From: Spirosoma foliorum
Lineage (GTDB): Bacteria > Bacteroidota > Bacteroidia > Cytophagales > Spirosomataceae
Length of the DNA stretch: 64,000 nucleotides
Reading direction: 5' to 3'
Assembly: GCF_014117325.1 (NCBI RefSeq)
Contig: NZ_CP059732.1
Coordinates: forward strand, 1,674,001 to 1,738,000
Positions 26,369 through 35,029 of this stretch are shown piece after piece. Every line of letters begins with the position of its first letter. The stretch's first letter is position 1. The notes under the pieces were generated by a model. It was not told the origin of the DNA, did no database searches, and saw only the letters and a list, made by a program, of their open reading frames with translations. A program made the translations under genes and the position numbers.

Positions 26369-26376
26369 TATCTTTA
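26369..26376 (+). promoter_or_regulatory. Probable -7 element for the ECF sigma factor gene
   Basis: TATCTTTA matches TAnnTTTG at all but the last base. It is 21 bases before the proposed TTG start and follows an AT-rich stretch. No clear -33 TTTG is visible. The rest of 26106-26397 shows no gene. Confidence 0.4.
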
Positions 26377-26397
26377 GGAAACTTTTAGTCTACTCCT

Positions 26398-27009
26398 TTG
26401 GGCAGTTTTACGACAACTGATTATCGGGACTTAGCTCCTCAAGAGCTTTGGCAACGCTTTAAAGCCGGTGACGAGCGAGCGTTGGGCGAGTTAGCGCGAA
26501 AGCACTACCCGAGCCTGTATAATTATGGTCTTCGTTTGACAACAGATTCCGAAGTCGTTTGGGATACCATTCAGGATTTATTTCTTGAACTCTGGGACCG
26601 CCGGGAGACGGTAGGGGATGCGGTTTTTGTAAAAACATACCTGTTAAAAGCACTCCGCTACAAATTATTGAAAATCCGGGGGCAGCACTCAGCCATTCAT
26701 CTAGATGAATCGGAATCGATCAATATGCCGTTTACGGGTTCGATAGAAGAGGAAATCATTGACAACGAGTTGCATAGCGAACAGGCTCGCTTGTTGCATC
26801 AATTGATGGCAACCCTCACCAAACGGCAGCAGGAAGTCCTATACCTACGCTTCTACCAGAATTTAGATAACCACGAAATTGCCCAGATTATGGGTATGGA
26901 GCGACAGAGCGTGGCTAATCTGCTCTACCGGACGTTTAAAGAACTTCGGAGCCAATGGTCGCCCGATTTGCTCCTGAGCCTCCTGATTTTCGCTCTATCA
27001 GAAGCGTAG
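26398..27009 (+). CDS. RNA polymerase sigma-70 factor, ECF subfamily (FecI-like)
   Basis: A 203-residue ECF sigma factor. Region 2 spans about residues 15-90 (LARKHYPSLYNYGLRL, TIQDLFLELWDRRE). Region 4 spans 135-190 (LTKRQQEVLYLRFYQNLDNHEIAQIMGMERQSV, described here in part only). The start is TTG; no in-frame ATG precedes region 2, so the rare codon is forced. FecR and an STN-containing SusC receptor follow, which is the classic surface-signalling arrangement: receptor ligand, then FecR, then sigma release, then transcription of the SusCD genes. C-terminal residues LLLSLLIFALSEA are unusually hydrophobic for a sigma factor. Confidence 0.92.
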   Translation: MGSFTTTDYRDLAPQELWQRFKAGDERALGELARKHYPSLYNYGLRLTTDSEVVWDTIQDLFLELWDRRETVGDAVFVKTYLLKALRYKLLKIRGQHSAIHLDESESINMPFTGSIEEEIIDNELHSEQARLLHQLMATLTKRQQEVLYLRFYQNLDNHEIAQIMGMERQSVANLLYRTFKELRSQWSPDLLLSLLIFALSEA

Positions 27010-27118
27010 TTCATTAGAATTGCACTCTAGGCGAAAATATTTTTCATATTTTTTGAGTATTGCCCGGCGAAGAATAGCACTATAGGCTTAAAAGGACCAG
27101 TCTGCTAGTTGCTCCGCT

Positions 27119-28237
27119 ATGAATTACAGGACTTACAACGCCGAAGATTTTTTATTCGACGAGTCGTTTCGCCAATGGACAAGTGGATCGTCCGCTCAGG
27201 CGGCTGATTTCTGGGAGCAGTGGCTAATCCAAAACCCTGACCGTGCAGATGTTGTTCGGCAAGCACAGGAACTGGTTCGGGCTTTAAATGAGCACTACCA
27301 AGACGACGCAACCGATGCACGCTTCACCAGCGAACTCAATCGGCTAATGCAACTAGCCGCCGAGCGCCGGGATGCAGATATAGAGCCGCCAATTCAGGCG
27401 CTCCCACAACGATCCTGGTGGCGCTGGGCCGCAGCCGCTTCTATTATTCTGATGGCCGGTCTGGGAGTCTGGCTATATAGCCGAACAAGTATTCCGAAAG
27501 CCAGTCCTGACTCCTACGCTCAACTCACGAAAACGGCGGTTTTACCCCTTCAGGAAAAAGTTAATACCACCAATAAACCCATTAACGTCCTGCTCTGCGA
27601 TGGTAGCCTTATTACCCTACGTCCCAAAAGCCGACTGAGCTATCCCCAACATTTCAAGAAGACGAGCCGAACCGTTTACCTCAATGGAGAAGCCTTTTTC
27701 GATGTTGCCCGAAACCCGGCCAAACCGTTTCTGATCTATGCCAATCAAACGGTGACCAAAGTGCTGGGAACCAGCTTTCTGGTTCGGGCTTATGAAGAAG
27801 AAAAAGCAGTAACCGTAACCGTGCGAACCGGACGCGTATCGGTATACACCAAGCAGGATTTCGAAAAAGCCCAGCAGTCAGGTCTTCGACGAACAGAAGG
27901 CGTCATATTGACACCGAATCAGCAGATGACCTATAATCTGATCGACAGGCGATTACAGAAAGCGCTTGTTGAAAAGCCAACGGCCTTAATGCCTGAAATA
28001 CTTAACCGAGAGCAGGTATTTGAGGACGCTCCTGTAGCAAAGGTGTTTTCGACAATTGAGCGAACGTATGGGGTGAAGCTTATTTACAACGAGGAGGATT
28101 TATCGGCCTGCCTGGTCAACTTAACCTTTTTTAATGAAAACCTGCTGGAGCGATTGGATATAGTCTGCCAAACGATTGGAGCTTCTTATGAAGTGCTGGA
28201 TGGTCAGATTGTAATCAGTAGCAGAGGTTGTAAGTGA
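27119..28237 (+). CDS. FecR-family anti-sigma factor
   Basis: 372 residues. The cytoplasmic N-terminal part (1-98) includes the QWTSGSSAQAADFWEQWL-type helix that holds sigma. A single transmembrane helix lies at about 100-120 (WWRWAAAASIILMAGLGVWLY). The periplasmic FecR domain has the hallmark SLITLRPKSRLSYP and YLNGEAFFDVARNPAKPF, followed by a C-terminal domain (EDAPVAKVFSTIERTYGVKL) that meets the STN domain of the receptor. It should relay occupancy of the SusC-type receptor at 28530 to the sigma factor. A 109-base gap after the sigma gene contains no terminator. Confidence 0.94.
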   Translation: MNYRTYNAEDFLFDESFRQWTSGSSAQAADFWEQWLIQNPDRADVVRQAQELVRALNEHYQDDATDARFTSELNRLMQLAAERRDADIEPPIQALPQRSWWRWAAAASIILMAGLGVWLYSRTSIPKASPDSYAQLTKTAVLPLQEKVNTTNKPINVLLCDGSLITLRPKSRLSYPQHFKKTSRTVYLNGEAFFDVARNPAKPFLIYANQTVTKVLGTSFLVRAYEEEKAVTVTVRTGRVSVYTKQDFEKAQQSGLRRTEGVILTPNQQMTYNLIDRRLQKALVEKPTALMPEILNREQVFEDAPVAKVFSTIERTYGVKLIYNEEDLSACLVNLTFFNENLLERLDIVCQTIGASYEVLDGQIVISSRGCK

Positions 28238-28249
28238 TGGTATTAAGAA

Positions 28250-28350
28250 TGAATAATGGATAATGTAAAATGAAATTATCCTGATAATCAAAAGTTTAAA
28301 ATTATCCGTTATTCATTGTCCATCATACATTATTCATTACCTATTCCTAA
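28250..28350. repeat. Intergenic hairpin repeat of ATTA/CATT words (copy 3)
   Basis: GAATGAATAATGGATAATGTAAAATG faces TTATCCGTTATTCATTGTCCATC and CATTATTCATTACC, making an imperfect foldback of the same type as at 5734, 7384 and 58028. It occupies the first part of the 292-base spacer between the anti-sigma and receptor genes. Confidence 0.6.
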
Positions 28351-28408
28351 CCCCACTTTTTCTACAGATCGCCTATGCCACAATAAACCCGTAATTAACA
28401 AAAAAAGC

Positions 28409-28490
28409 CAGTGATGGTACCAGCATCACTGACTTTACTCGCACCCTTGTTCGATGACCTCATCCAGGATGAGGCAGGGGGATTTTTTGT
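28409..28490 (+). promoter_or_regulatory. Two hairpins and a T-run in the leader of the STN-SusC gene
   Basis: CAGTGATG (28409-28416) pairs with CATCACTG (28424-28431), and CCTCATCCAGGATGAGG (28458-28474) is an odd palindrome followed within 10 bases by six T. The arrangement can act as a terminator between the fecR and susC genes or as an attenuator in the receptor leader. It lies 40 to 120 bases upstream of the receptor start. The function is inference. Confidence 0.4.
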
Positions 28491-28529
28491 CCATTTCCAA
28501 ATCCAAATAGCCAAAAAACAAGTAAAAGT

Positions 28530-31500
28530 ATGAAAGAACTTCGACAACCGCTTAGCCTGTTGCGCAGCCTTATGAAATTTACCGTCTATCAGTTATTACT
28601 GGCGGCTATTGTAGCCGGTCTGGCAGCGGCCCGCCCGGTTGAAGCACAGCGAGTTATGGAGCAGCGCGTGACGCTTCGCGCCGATAACCTATCGTTAAAA
28701 ACCGTCTTGAATCAGTTGGGGCGCCAGGCCGATGTACGCTTTGCGTACCGGTCGGCGCTTGTCCAATTAAATGATCGCGTTACACTAAACACGACCAATC
28801 AAACTCTGGCCGACGTACTGGATAATTTGTTGAAGGCCCACCAACTTGCCTATCAGGTAAAAGGGCGGCAGATTATTCTGAATCAGGAGCCGCCAGCCCC
28901 TCTTATTGAATTGCCTTTCAATATGAATGCCGCCCCCACCGACCGGAATCTTATCGGCACCGTTTCGGACGAAGCAGGAACCCGCCTTCCTGGGGTAAGT
29001 ATTGTGGTGAAAGGCACCAATCGGGGTACAACGACCGATGCGAATGGTCAGTTTAAGATGACCTTGCTAACGGGCGATGATGTGCTGGTTTTCAGCTTTG
29101 TAGGCTATCTATCGCAAGAAATAACGGTAGGTAACCAGACTTCGGTGAACGTCAATCTAGCCGTCGATACCAAGAACCTTAGCGAAGTAGTAGTTGTGGG
29201 TTACGGTACGCAAAAACGCTCAGATTTGACCGGCTCTATTTCGTCGGTAAAGGCCGAAGAGGTGAAAAACCTCCCTGTTCGAAGTGTGAACGAAGCGCTA
29301 CAGGGACGTGCCGCCGGGGTTCAGGTAACGCGGAATGATGGATCGCCCGGTGCCAGTTCCGATATTGTTATTCGGGGGGTTGGCTCTATTGGCGGTATGT
29401 CGCCACTGTATATCGTCGATGGTATACGGATGTCGGCAGGGAATAACTTCAACCTTCAGGATGTTGAGTCTATTGAAATTCTGAAAGATGCCAGTGCTGC
29501 CGCTATTTATGGAGCCCAGGCTGCTGGTGGTGTCGTGCTCGTGACGACCAAGCGTGGTACCAGTGTCGATAAAATGAAAATCAACTTCAATGCGTATTAC
29601 GGCGTTCGGCAACCCCGAAATCTGTACAAGATGCTCAATACGGCCGATTATATCACGGCCAAAAAAGCGTTTGGCGTAAGCACTAGCGGCTGGGGCGATC
29701 CTAGTACTTTACCGGATAACGACTGGGTTAAAGATCTGTATACCAATGGGTCGGATCAAAGCTATTCGTTGTCCTTATCGGGAGCTACGGCCAAAACCAA
29801 CTATTATGTCTCAGCCAACTATCAGCGAGAAGGGGGTACTATTATCGACAACTGGTTTGAGCGATACGGGATTCGGTCCAATGCGGACTTCAAAATCAAC
29901 AAAAAACTGAAGGTCGGCGAAACACTGTACGCCTGGAAAACGGGAAACAACCCGGTGGTCACCAGCACATTTCCCTTCCGTTCGGCACCAGTCATTCCGA
30001 TCTACGACCCAACCAATTCGTATGGCGGCTGGGCTAAAACCGGGACCTTTTTTACGGGGCCAAACCTAGTGGGGCAGGAATATCAGAACCACATGCAGAA
30101 TGAAACCTATGCCCTGGAAGGAAACCTGTATGCCGATTGGGAAATTCTGAAAGGACTTAACCTCCGCTCAACCTTCGGGGCTTCGATCTATAGTTTTCAC
30201 AACTACAAGTTTACAGAAGCGTACGATTACGGTACCGTTGCCAACCACAACGCCTTCCTGAGCCGGGACATTAACAATCAGCAAAACCTGACAGCCAACT
30301 TTGTACTGACGTATGGGAAGACCATTGGCGAGCACGAGTTCAAGGTGTTGGCAGGTTACGAAGCCTATAAATCAGACCTGAGTTCACTACACGCCGAAGC
30401 GCAAAGCTTCCCTTATGTGACCTACAACCTGGCGCTGACCAGTAATCCCAGCAGCTACGTAGCCAGCGGTGGCGAACTCCCACAAACCCGTTTATTATCT
30501 CAGTTCGGGCGGATCAACTATACGTATGCAAATAAATATCTGCTGACAGCAACTGTTCGTCGGGATGGTTCGGATCGGTTCGGGCCCGCCAATAAATTCG
30601 GGGTTTTTCCATCGGTTTCGGTGGGCTGGAAGCTGAACGAAGAGGCATTCATCCGGGATAATCTTACCTACGTTTCGAACCTGAAACTCCGCGCTAGTTA
30701 CGGAAAACTGGGAAGTACCAGTAACATTCCGCAGTATACCTACCAGAACTCCTATGGCGGAACGGGCGGAACAACGAGTATGGGTCTGCCCGACGGTTCG
30801 CGTTTCAAAGGCTATGCGTTAACCGCCCAATTAGCGAACCAGAATATTAAATGGGAATCTGTTCTTCAAACAGACATCGGGTTGGATATCGGCTTGCTGA
30901 GTAACGCCCTGAACATCACCCTTGACTGGTACAGTCGTCAGACAAACGACATGATTTATCAGGTTCCGGTTGCGCTCTCTGCCGGTTTTGCGAACTCAAC
31001 GGTCTATACCAACATCGGTCAGATGAGCAACAAGGGGTTGGAAATCGCCGTCGATTATCGGGGCAAGAAAGGAGCCTTCACCTATGGCATTGCCGCCAAC
31101 GCGTCGTTCAACCGAAACCTGGTAAAGAAACTGGATGGCACGAACAACAACCCGATTAACGATGGCCCCGCTGGCGATTACCTGGAAAGTGTTGTGTCGC
31201 GCACGCAGGCAGGTCAACCGCTGGGCCAGTTTTACGGCTACAAAACGGCTGGCATTTTCCAGACAGATGCCGACGTACAGGCGCTGAACCAAAAAGCGCA
31301 GGAAGCAGCCGCATCGGCAGGCGGCACCACAACGGGCGTTTATTATCAGGCAGCGGCCACCGGTGCGGGTGATCTGAAATTCCAGGATTTAAACGGCGAC
31401 GGTCGGATTACATCGGCCGATAAAACCTTCATTGGCAATCCCTGGCCCAAAATGACGTACGGCGTTACACTTAGCATGGGTTGGAAAGGGTTTGATTTTT

Positions 31501-31991
31501 CTGCTCTGTTCCAGGGTATTGCCGGTGTGGATGTGTTCAATGCCAACAAGTATTACACATCAATTTTTGTGGGCGATTACAACACCACCCGCGACATTTT
31601 CAACACGTCTTATTTCAATGGCAACGGGCTTACTAACCTGCCTCGTGTAGGCTACACGGATGCGTCTGGCAACTACGTTCGTGACCCCAACGCCAACTAC
31701 ACGCGTATTTCTGATTTTGCGGTCGAAAGTGGAGCCTTTCTCAAACTGCGTAACATTCAGATAGGCTACACGCTGCCCGCTTCGCTCATGAAGCAGTGGA
31801 AAATGTCGGGTATTCGGGTATACGCGCAAGGGCAAAACCTGTTGACATTCACTAAGTATTCGGGTCTTGACCCAGAGGTGGTCGGGCGGAGTAATGGAGC
31901 CAATGCAGCCTCTACCGGGCGGGGTATCGATACAATTTATTCCTACCCGCGCACTACACTTATGTCGATGGGCATTGACGTGACTTTCTAA
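28530..31991 (+). CDS. SusC-type TonB receptor with N-terminal STN signalling domain
   Basis: 1153 residues. A long signal region (to PVEAQ-R at about 40) precedes an STN (secretin/TonB short N-terminal) domain at about 48-118 (VTLRADNLSLKTVLNQLG, QLAYQVKGRQIIL). A carboxypeptidase-like domain (about 138-215) follows, then a TonB-box-like DTKNLSEVVVVGYGT, the plug (YIVDGIRM, SIEILKDASAAAIYGAQAAGGV) and a beta-barrel. The STN domain and the sigma/FecR genes upstream make it a signalling transducer as well as a transporter. SusD follows after 41 bases. With the PQQ dehydrogenase and dehydratase downstream, a sugar or sugar-acid ligand is plausible. Confidence 0.96.
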   Translation: MKELRQPLSLLRSLMKFTVYQLLLAAIVAGLAAARPVEAQRVMEQRVTLRADNLSLKTVLNQLGRQADVRFAYRSALVQLNDRVTLNTTNQTLADVLDNLLKAHQLAYQVKGRQIILNQEPPAPLIELPFNMNAAPTDRNLIGTVSDEAGTRLPGVSIVVKGTNRGTTTDANGQFKMTLLTGDDVLVFSFVGYLSQEITVGNQTSVNVNLAVDTKNLSEVVVVGYGTQKRSDLTGSISSVKAEEVKNLPVRSVNEALQGRAAGVQVTRNDGSPGASSDIVIRGVGSIGGMSPLYIVDGIRMSAGNNFNLQDVESIEILKDASAAAIYGAQAAGGVVLVTTKRGTSVDKMKINFNAYYGVRQPRNLYKMLNTADYITAKKAFGVSTSGWGDPSTLPDNDWVKDLYTNGSDQSYSLSLSGATAKTNYYVSANYQREGGTIIDNWFERYGIRSNADFKINKKLKVGETLYAWKTGNNPVVTSTFPFRSAPVIPIYDPTNSYGGWAKTGTFFTGPNLVGQEYQNHMQNETYALEGNLYADWEILKGLNLRSTFGASIYSFHNYKFTEAYDYGTVANHNAFLSRDINNQQNLTANFVLTYGKTIGEHEFKVLAGYEAYKSDLSSLHAEAQSFPYVTYNLALTSNPSSYVASGGELPQTRLLSQFGRINYTYANKYLLTATVRRDGSDRFGPANKFGVFPSVSVGWKLNEEAFIRDNLTYVSNLKLRASYGKLGSTSNIPQYTYQNSYGGTGGTTSMGLPDGSRFKGYALTAQLANQNIKWESVLQTDIGLDIGLLSNALNITLDWYSRQTNDMIYQVPVALSAGFANSTVYTNIGQMSNKGLEIAVDYRGKKGAFTYGIAANASFNRNLVKKLDGTNNNPINDGPAGDYLESVVSRTQAGQPLGQFYGYKTAGIFQTDADVQALNQKAQEAAASAGGTTTGVYYQAAATGAGDLKFQDLNGDGRITSADKTFIGNPWPKMTYGVTLSMGWKGFDFSALFQGIAGVDVFNANKYYTSIFVGDYNTTRDIFNTSYFNGNGLTNLPRVGYTDASGNYVRDPNANYTRISDFAVESGAFLKLRNIQIGYTLPASLMKQWKMSGIRVYAQGQNLLTFTKYSGLDPEVVGRSNGANAASTGRGIDTIYSYPRTTLMSMGIDVTF

Positions 31992-32032
31992 CCTCATTCA
32001 CTGGATACAGTAACACAAAACGATATTCGATC

Positions 32033-33763
32033 ATGAAAATACTAGTCAAACTTTCCCTCTTTGTCCTACTTCTGGGTATGGCATCCTGCAAAGAGAGTTT
32101 CGTGAATGTAGACAATCCGGGTGCTATTTCTACCGCCAATTACCCCGGCACAGTGGCCGATCTGGAACAGCTCCTGGCAGGTGCTTATGCCACCCAGCAT
32201 GCCCCTAACTTATTTGGGCACAATATGCTGGCCAAAAACACCTACCTGTGGGATCACACCACCGATTTAAGCTGGCAGGGAACAACCACCTGGATTCAAC
32301 TGGCGCAGAACAATTCGCAGGTTAACGATAGTTTTTTGCAGGGAACCTGGCAGGATTTATGGCGGGGTGTACAGCGGTGTAATACGTTGCTGGCCGGAAT
32401 TGAAACGTTCAGTGCCAAAGCCAACACTGCGGATGCCGCATCAGCCAATCTTATTAAAGGACAGACGCTTTACCTACGGGCCTGGTACTATTTCTACCTG
32501 ACTTCGCAATGGGGTGAAAGCTTCATTGTCGATGGGCAGGGGGGAGATAAAATGGGCGTACCGATTATCACCAAAACGTCGTCAAGCCTGCCCGAAACGC
32601 AGGTGGCGCGGGCTACAGTTAAGCAATGCTGGGATTTCATTATCAGTGATTTGAAAGCTGCCGAAACTATTCTGACTGGCAAAACCTGGACAGGTACTAC
32701 CGATAAATACAAAGTGAGTGGCTGGGCGGTGAAAGCGTTTCTGGGCAAAGTGTATGTATACACGCAGGATTGGGCCAATGCGAAAACCTACCTGAGCGAT
32801 GTGGTCGCGAACAGCGGGAAATCGCTGGTACCGTTCGATACCTACAAAAACATGTTCAATGCACAAAATGAGTTCAACTCAGAGTCATTGATTGAGCTTA
32901 ACCTGAACATTGACATGACCTATCGGGGTACCGATGATCGCTCAATGGGGTCTAGTATCGGTATGGTCATTGCACCGACTTACGTTGGTTCTAACGGTGG
33001 ACAGGCAGCGTCGGCCTGGTCCAATGTATTCCCGCATGCCAAAAACATAGCCCGGTTTGGCTTCAATCTGGGGCACTACTTCCCGGCAGGAACGGCTACA
33101 GCCAATATCGCCAATGTCGACAAGTCGTACATCACAAAATCGGTGGCGGCCAGAGCCAATAAAACGGTGGACCCTCGCTTATGGGTATCCTGTCTGCAAC
33201 CCTATGTCGATTCGATGATTGTGCTCGGTGTTAAACAACCCATTTCGCACTACCTCGACATTTCGGAAATCGATATGGAAGCCTGGAGTTTCCGGAAATA
33301 CATCAATCTGGCAGGAACCGAAGGCGAAGTGAATATGGCGAACGGTGATAACATTCTGTGGCTCAGGCTCGCGGACATATATCTGCTCTACGCGGAAACC
33401 CTGACCCATACCGGCGATAATGCAACCGCGTTAGAATATGTCAACAAGGTCCGAAGGCGAGCGTATGGCTATGCCGTCAACACAGCGTCGGCAGTCGATT
33501 ATAAAACGCTAACTGATCAGACCAGTGCACCCGACGCGGTACTCAAAAATGACCCGCTCAAATACGAGCGATGGGCCGAACTGTTCGGCGAAGGCCATTG
33601 GTGGTTTGACGTCTGTCGATGGAAAATTGGCGATAAGGAAGCCGCTTATTATCAACGGGTTCGTGGGGGCGCCATTCAATGGGACCCAACGGATTATGCC
33701 CAACCCATTCCGATCAACGAGATCACCTCAAACTTCAGTATGAAGCAAAATCCGGGTTATTAA
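32033..33763 (+). CDS. SusD/RagB-family lipoprotein
   Basis: The 576-residue lipoprotein has a lipobox ending at Cys19 (GMASC). Family landmarks include LIKGQTLYLRAWYYFYLTSQW, ILWLRLADIYLLYAETL and KYERWAELFGEGHWWFDVCRW, and the C-terminus ends AQPIPINEI...MKQNPGY. It is longer than the first SusD of the window (501), mainly in the middle ligand-binding part, consistent with a different glycan. It is the surface lid of the STN-SusC pore encoded just upstream. Confidence 0.95.
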   Translation: MKILVKLSLFVLLLGMASCKESFVNVDNPGAISTANYPGTVADLEQLLAGAYATQHAPNLFGHNMLAKNTYLWDHTTDLSWQGTTTWIQLAQNNSQVNDSFLQGTWQDLWRGVQRCNTLLAGIETFSAKANTADAASANLIKGQTLYLRAWYYFYLTSQWGESFIVDGQGGDKMGVPIITKTSSSLPETQVARATVKQCWDFIISDLKAAETILTGKTWTGTTDKYKVSGWAVKAFLGKVYVYTQDWANAKTYLSDVVANSGKSLVPFDTYKNMFNAQNEFNSESLIELNLNIDMTYRGTDDRSMGSSIGMVIAPTYVGSNGGQAASAWSNVFPHAKNIARFGFNLGHYFPAGTATANIANVDKSYITKSVAARANKTVDPRLWVSCLQPYVDSMIVLGVKQPISHYLDISEIDMEAWSFRKYINLAGTEGEVNMANGDNILWLRLADIYLLYAETLTHTGDNATALEYVNKVRRRAYGYAVNTASAVDYKTLTDQTSAPDAVLKNDPLKYERWAELFGEGHWWFDVCRWKIGDKEAAYYQRVRGGAIQWDPTDYAQPIPINEITSNFSMKQNPGY

Positions 33764-33786
33764 GGCGATTAAGCTCTGCGGCATTT

Positions 33787-33885
33787 ACCCCACCCCAACC
33801 CCTCCCCTTGAAATAAGGGGAGGGGCTAATGCTGGTCACTTTTTAGCCCCTCCCCTGAAACCAGGGGAGGGGTTGGGGTGGGGTT
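33787..33885. repeat. Nested C/G-rich foldback repeat
   Basis: Two inner hairpins (CCCCTCCCCTT with AAGGGGAGGGG, and CCCCTCCCCTG with CAGGGGAGGGG) sit inside an outer inverted repeat, ACCCCACCCCAACCCC with its complement at the right end. The whole spacer between the susD gene and the mutarotase-like gene can fold into one cruciform. Composition is very skewed compared with neighbouring genes. Confidence 0.88.
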
Positions 33886-33924
33886 GATACGACACCATAG
33901 CTACCTATATTCCCCCTTTTCCTC

Positions 33925-34893
33925 ATGAAGCAGGCATTCGTTTTTCTTGGCGTGCTGTTCGGCCTGACCAGCGCTATTGTGTTGGTCCCATTTCCCCAGG
34001 CAGACATCTCGAATGGGGTGATCCAGGCCAAATTGTACCTGCCTGATCCGGCGCAGGGGTATTATCAGGGTGTGCGTTTCGATTGGTCGGGTGTGATTGC
34101 CAGCCTTGATTATAAAGGACATAGCTATTTTGGCCAGTGGTTTGAGAAGTATGATCCCAAATTACACGATGCCATTAGCGGTCCTGTTGAAGAGTTTACG
34201 CCCATTGGCTACGAAACGGCTAAGCCGGGTGAAGATTTTCTGAAGATTGGGGTGGGATCACTTCGGAAATCTGCCGATGGTCCTTACCGATTTGCGACAC
34301 CTTATGAGTTGGTTAATGCAGGCAAGTGGAGCGTCAAAAAAGAGAAAGATGCCGTTGAGTTTATCCACGAGTTGACCGATGCTGCGGGTTATTCCTACCG
34401 GTACCGGAAAACGATTCGATTAGTACCCGGCAAACCGACGCTGGTGCTGGAACATTCGCTGACCAACACGGGCGCCAAACCCATCGAAACGACGGTCTAT
34501 GATCACAACTTTTACGTGATCGACAAGCAGCCAACTGGCCCCGATTTTTCGGTAACATTTCCCTTTGCCTTACAAACCAAAGGAACACCCCGAGGTATGG
34601 GGGCTCTGTTTGAGTTACGCACGAACCAACTCGCTTACCTAAAAGAACTTAGCAAAGGTGAAACCACACATTGCTACCTGACCGGCTTCGGCGAAACGGC
34701 GAAAGACTACGATATACGTATTGAAAACCGCAAAACCGGCGCGGGTGTGCGCATCACTTGTGATCAGCCTATTGTTCAACTCGCTTACTGGTCAATGCCA
34801 GTTACTGTTTGCCCGGAACCCTATATCCAGATCAAAGCTGATCCCGGTAAAGAATTTCGCTGGAAAATCCAGTATGATTATTATACGAAGTAG
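33925..34893 (+). CDS. Secreted protein of the galactose-mutarotase-like fold
   Basis: The 322-residue protein has an N-terminal hydrophobic signal (residues 1-18) and a beta-sandwich domain. The segments DWSGVIASLDYKGHSYFGQW, TIRLVPGKPTLVLEHSLTNTG and ETTVYDHNFYVID recall aldose-epimerase-like proteins (the YDHNF histidine sits where mutarotases keep a catalytic or binding His). I cannot assign a reaction; a periplasmic sugar-binding or epimerase role would suit its place between SusD and the PQQ sugar dehydrogenase. No lipobox is visible. Confidence 0.65.
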   Translation: MKQAFVFLGVLFGLTSAIVLVPFPQADISNGVIQAKLYLPDPAQGYYQGVRFDWSGVIASLDYKGHSYFGQWFEKYDPKLHDAISGPVEEFTPIGYETAKPGEDFLKIGVGSLRKSADGPYRFATPYELVNAGKWSVKKEKDAVEFIHELTDAAGYSYRYRKTIRLVPGKPTLVLEHSLTNTGAKPIETTVYDHNFYVIDKQPTGPDFSVTFPFALQTKGTPRGMGALFELRTNQLAYLKELSKGETTHCYLTGFGETAKDYDIRIENRKTGAGVRITCDQPIVQLAYWSMPVTVCPEPYIQIKADPGKEFRWKIQYDYYTK

Positions 34894-34907
34894 TCTAGGA
34901 TAACTTA

Positions 34908-35011
34908 GTGGTGTCAGGTTCTAAACCTGACAAGCGAGGTTTCTTAAAACCTAGTGTATTCCAAAGGTTTTGAGAAACCTTAATGTGTCGGATTTAAGAA
35001 TCCGACACCAC
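34908..35011. repeat. Nested foldback repeat with GTGGTGTC ends
   Basis: Three small hairpins in a row (TGTCAGGTT-CT-AACCTGACA, AGGTTTC..GAAACCT and TGTCGGATT-TAAG-AATCCGACA) are enclosed by an outer repeat, GTGGTGTC at the left and GACACCAC at the right. The layout of small hairpins inside a larger one matches the other foldbacks here, although the sequence differs. It lies between the mutarotase-like gene and the PQQ dehydrogenase gene. Confidence 0.82.
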
Positions 35012-35029
35012 AGAAATCAACGACTTTTT

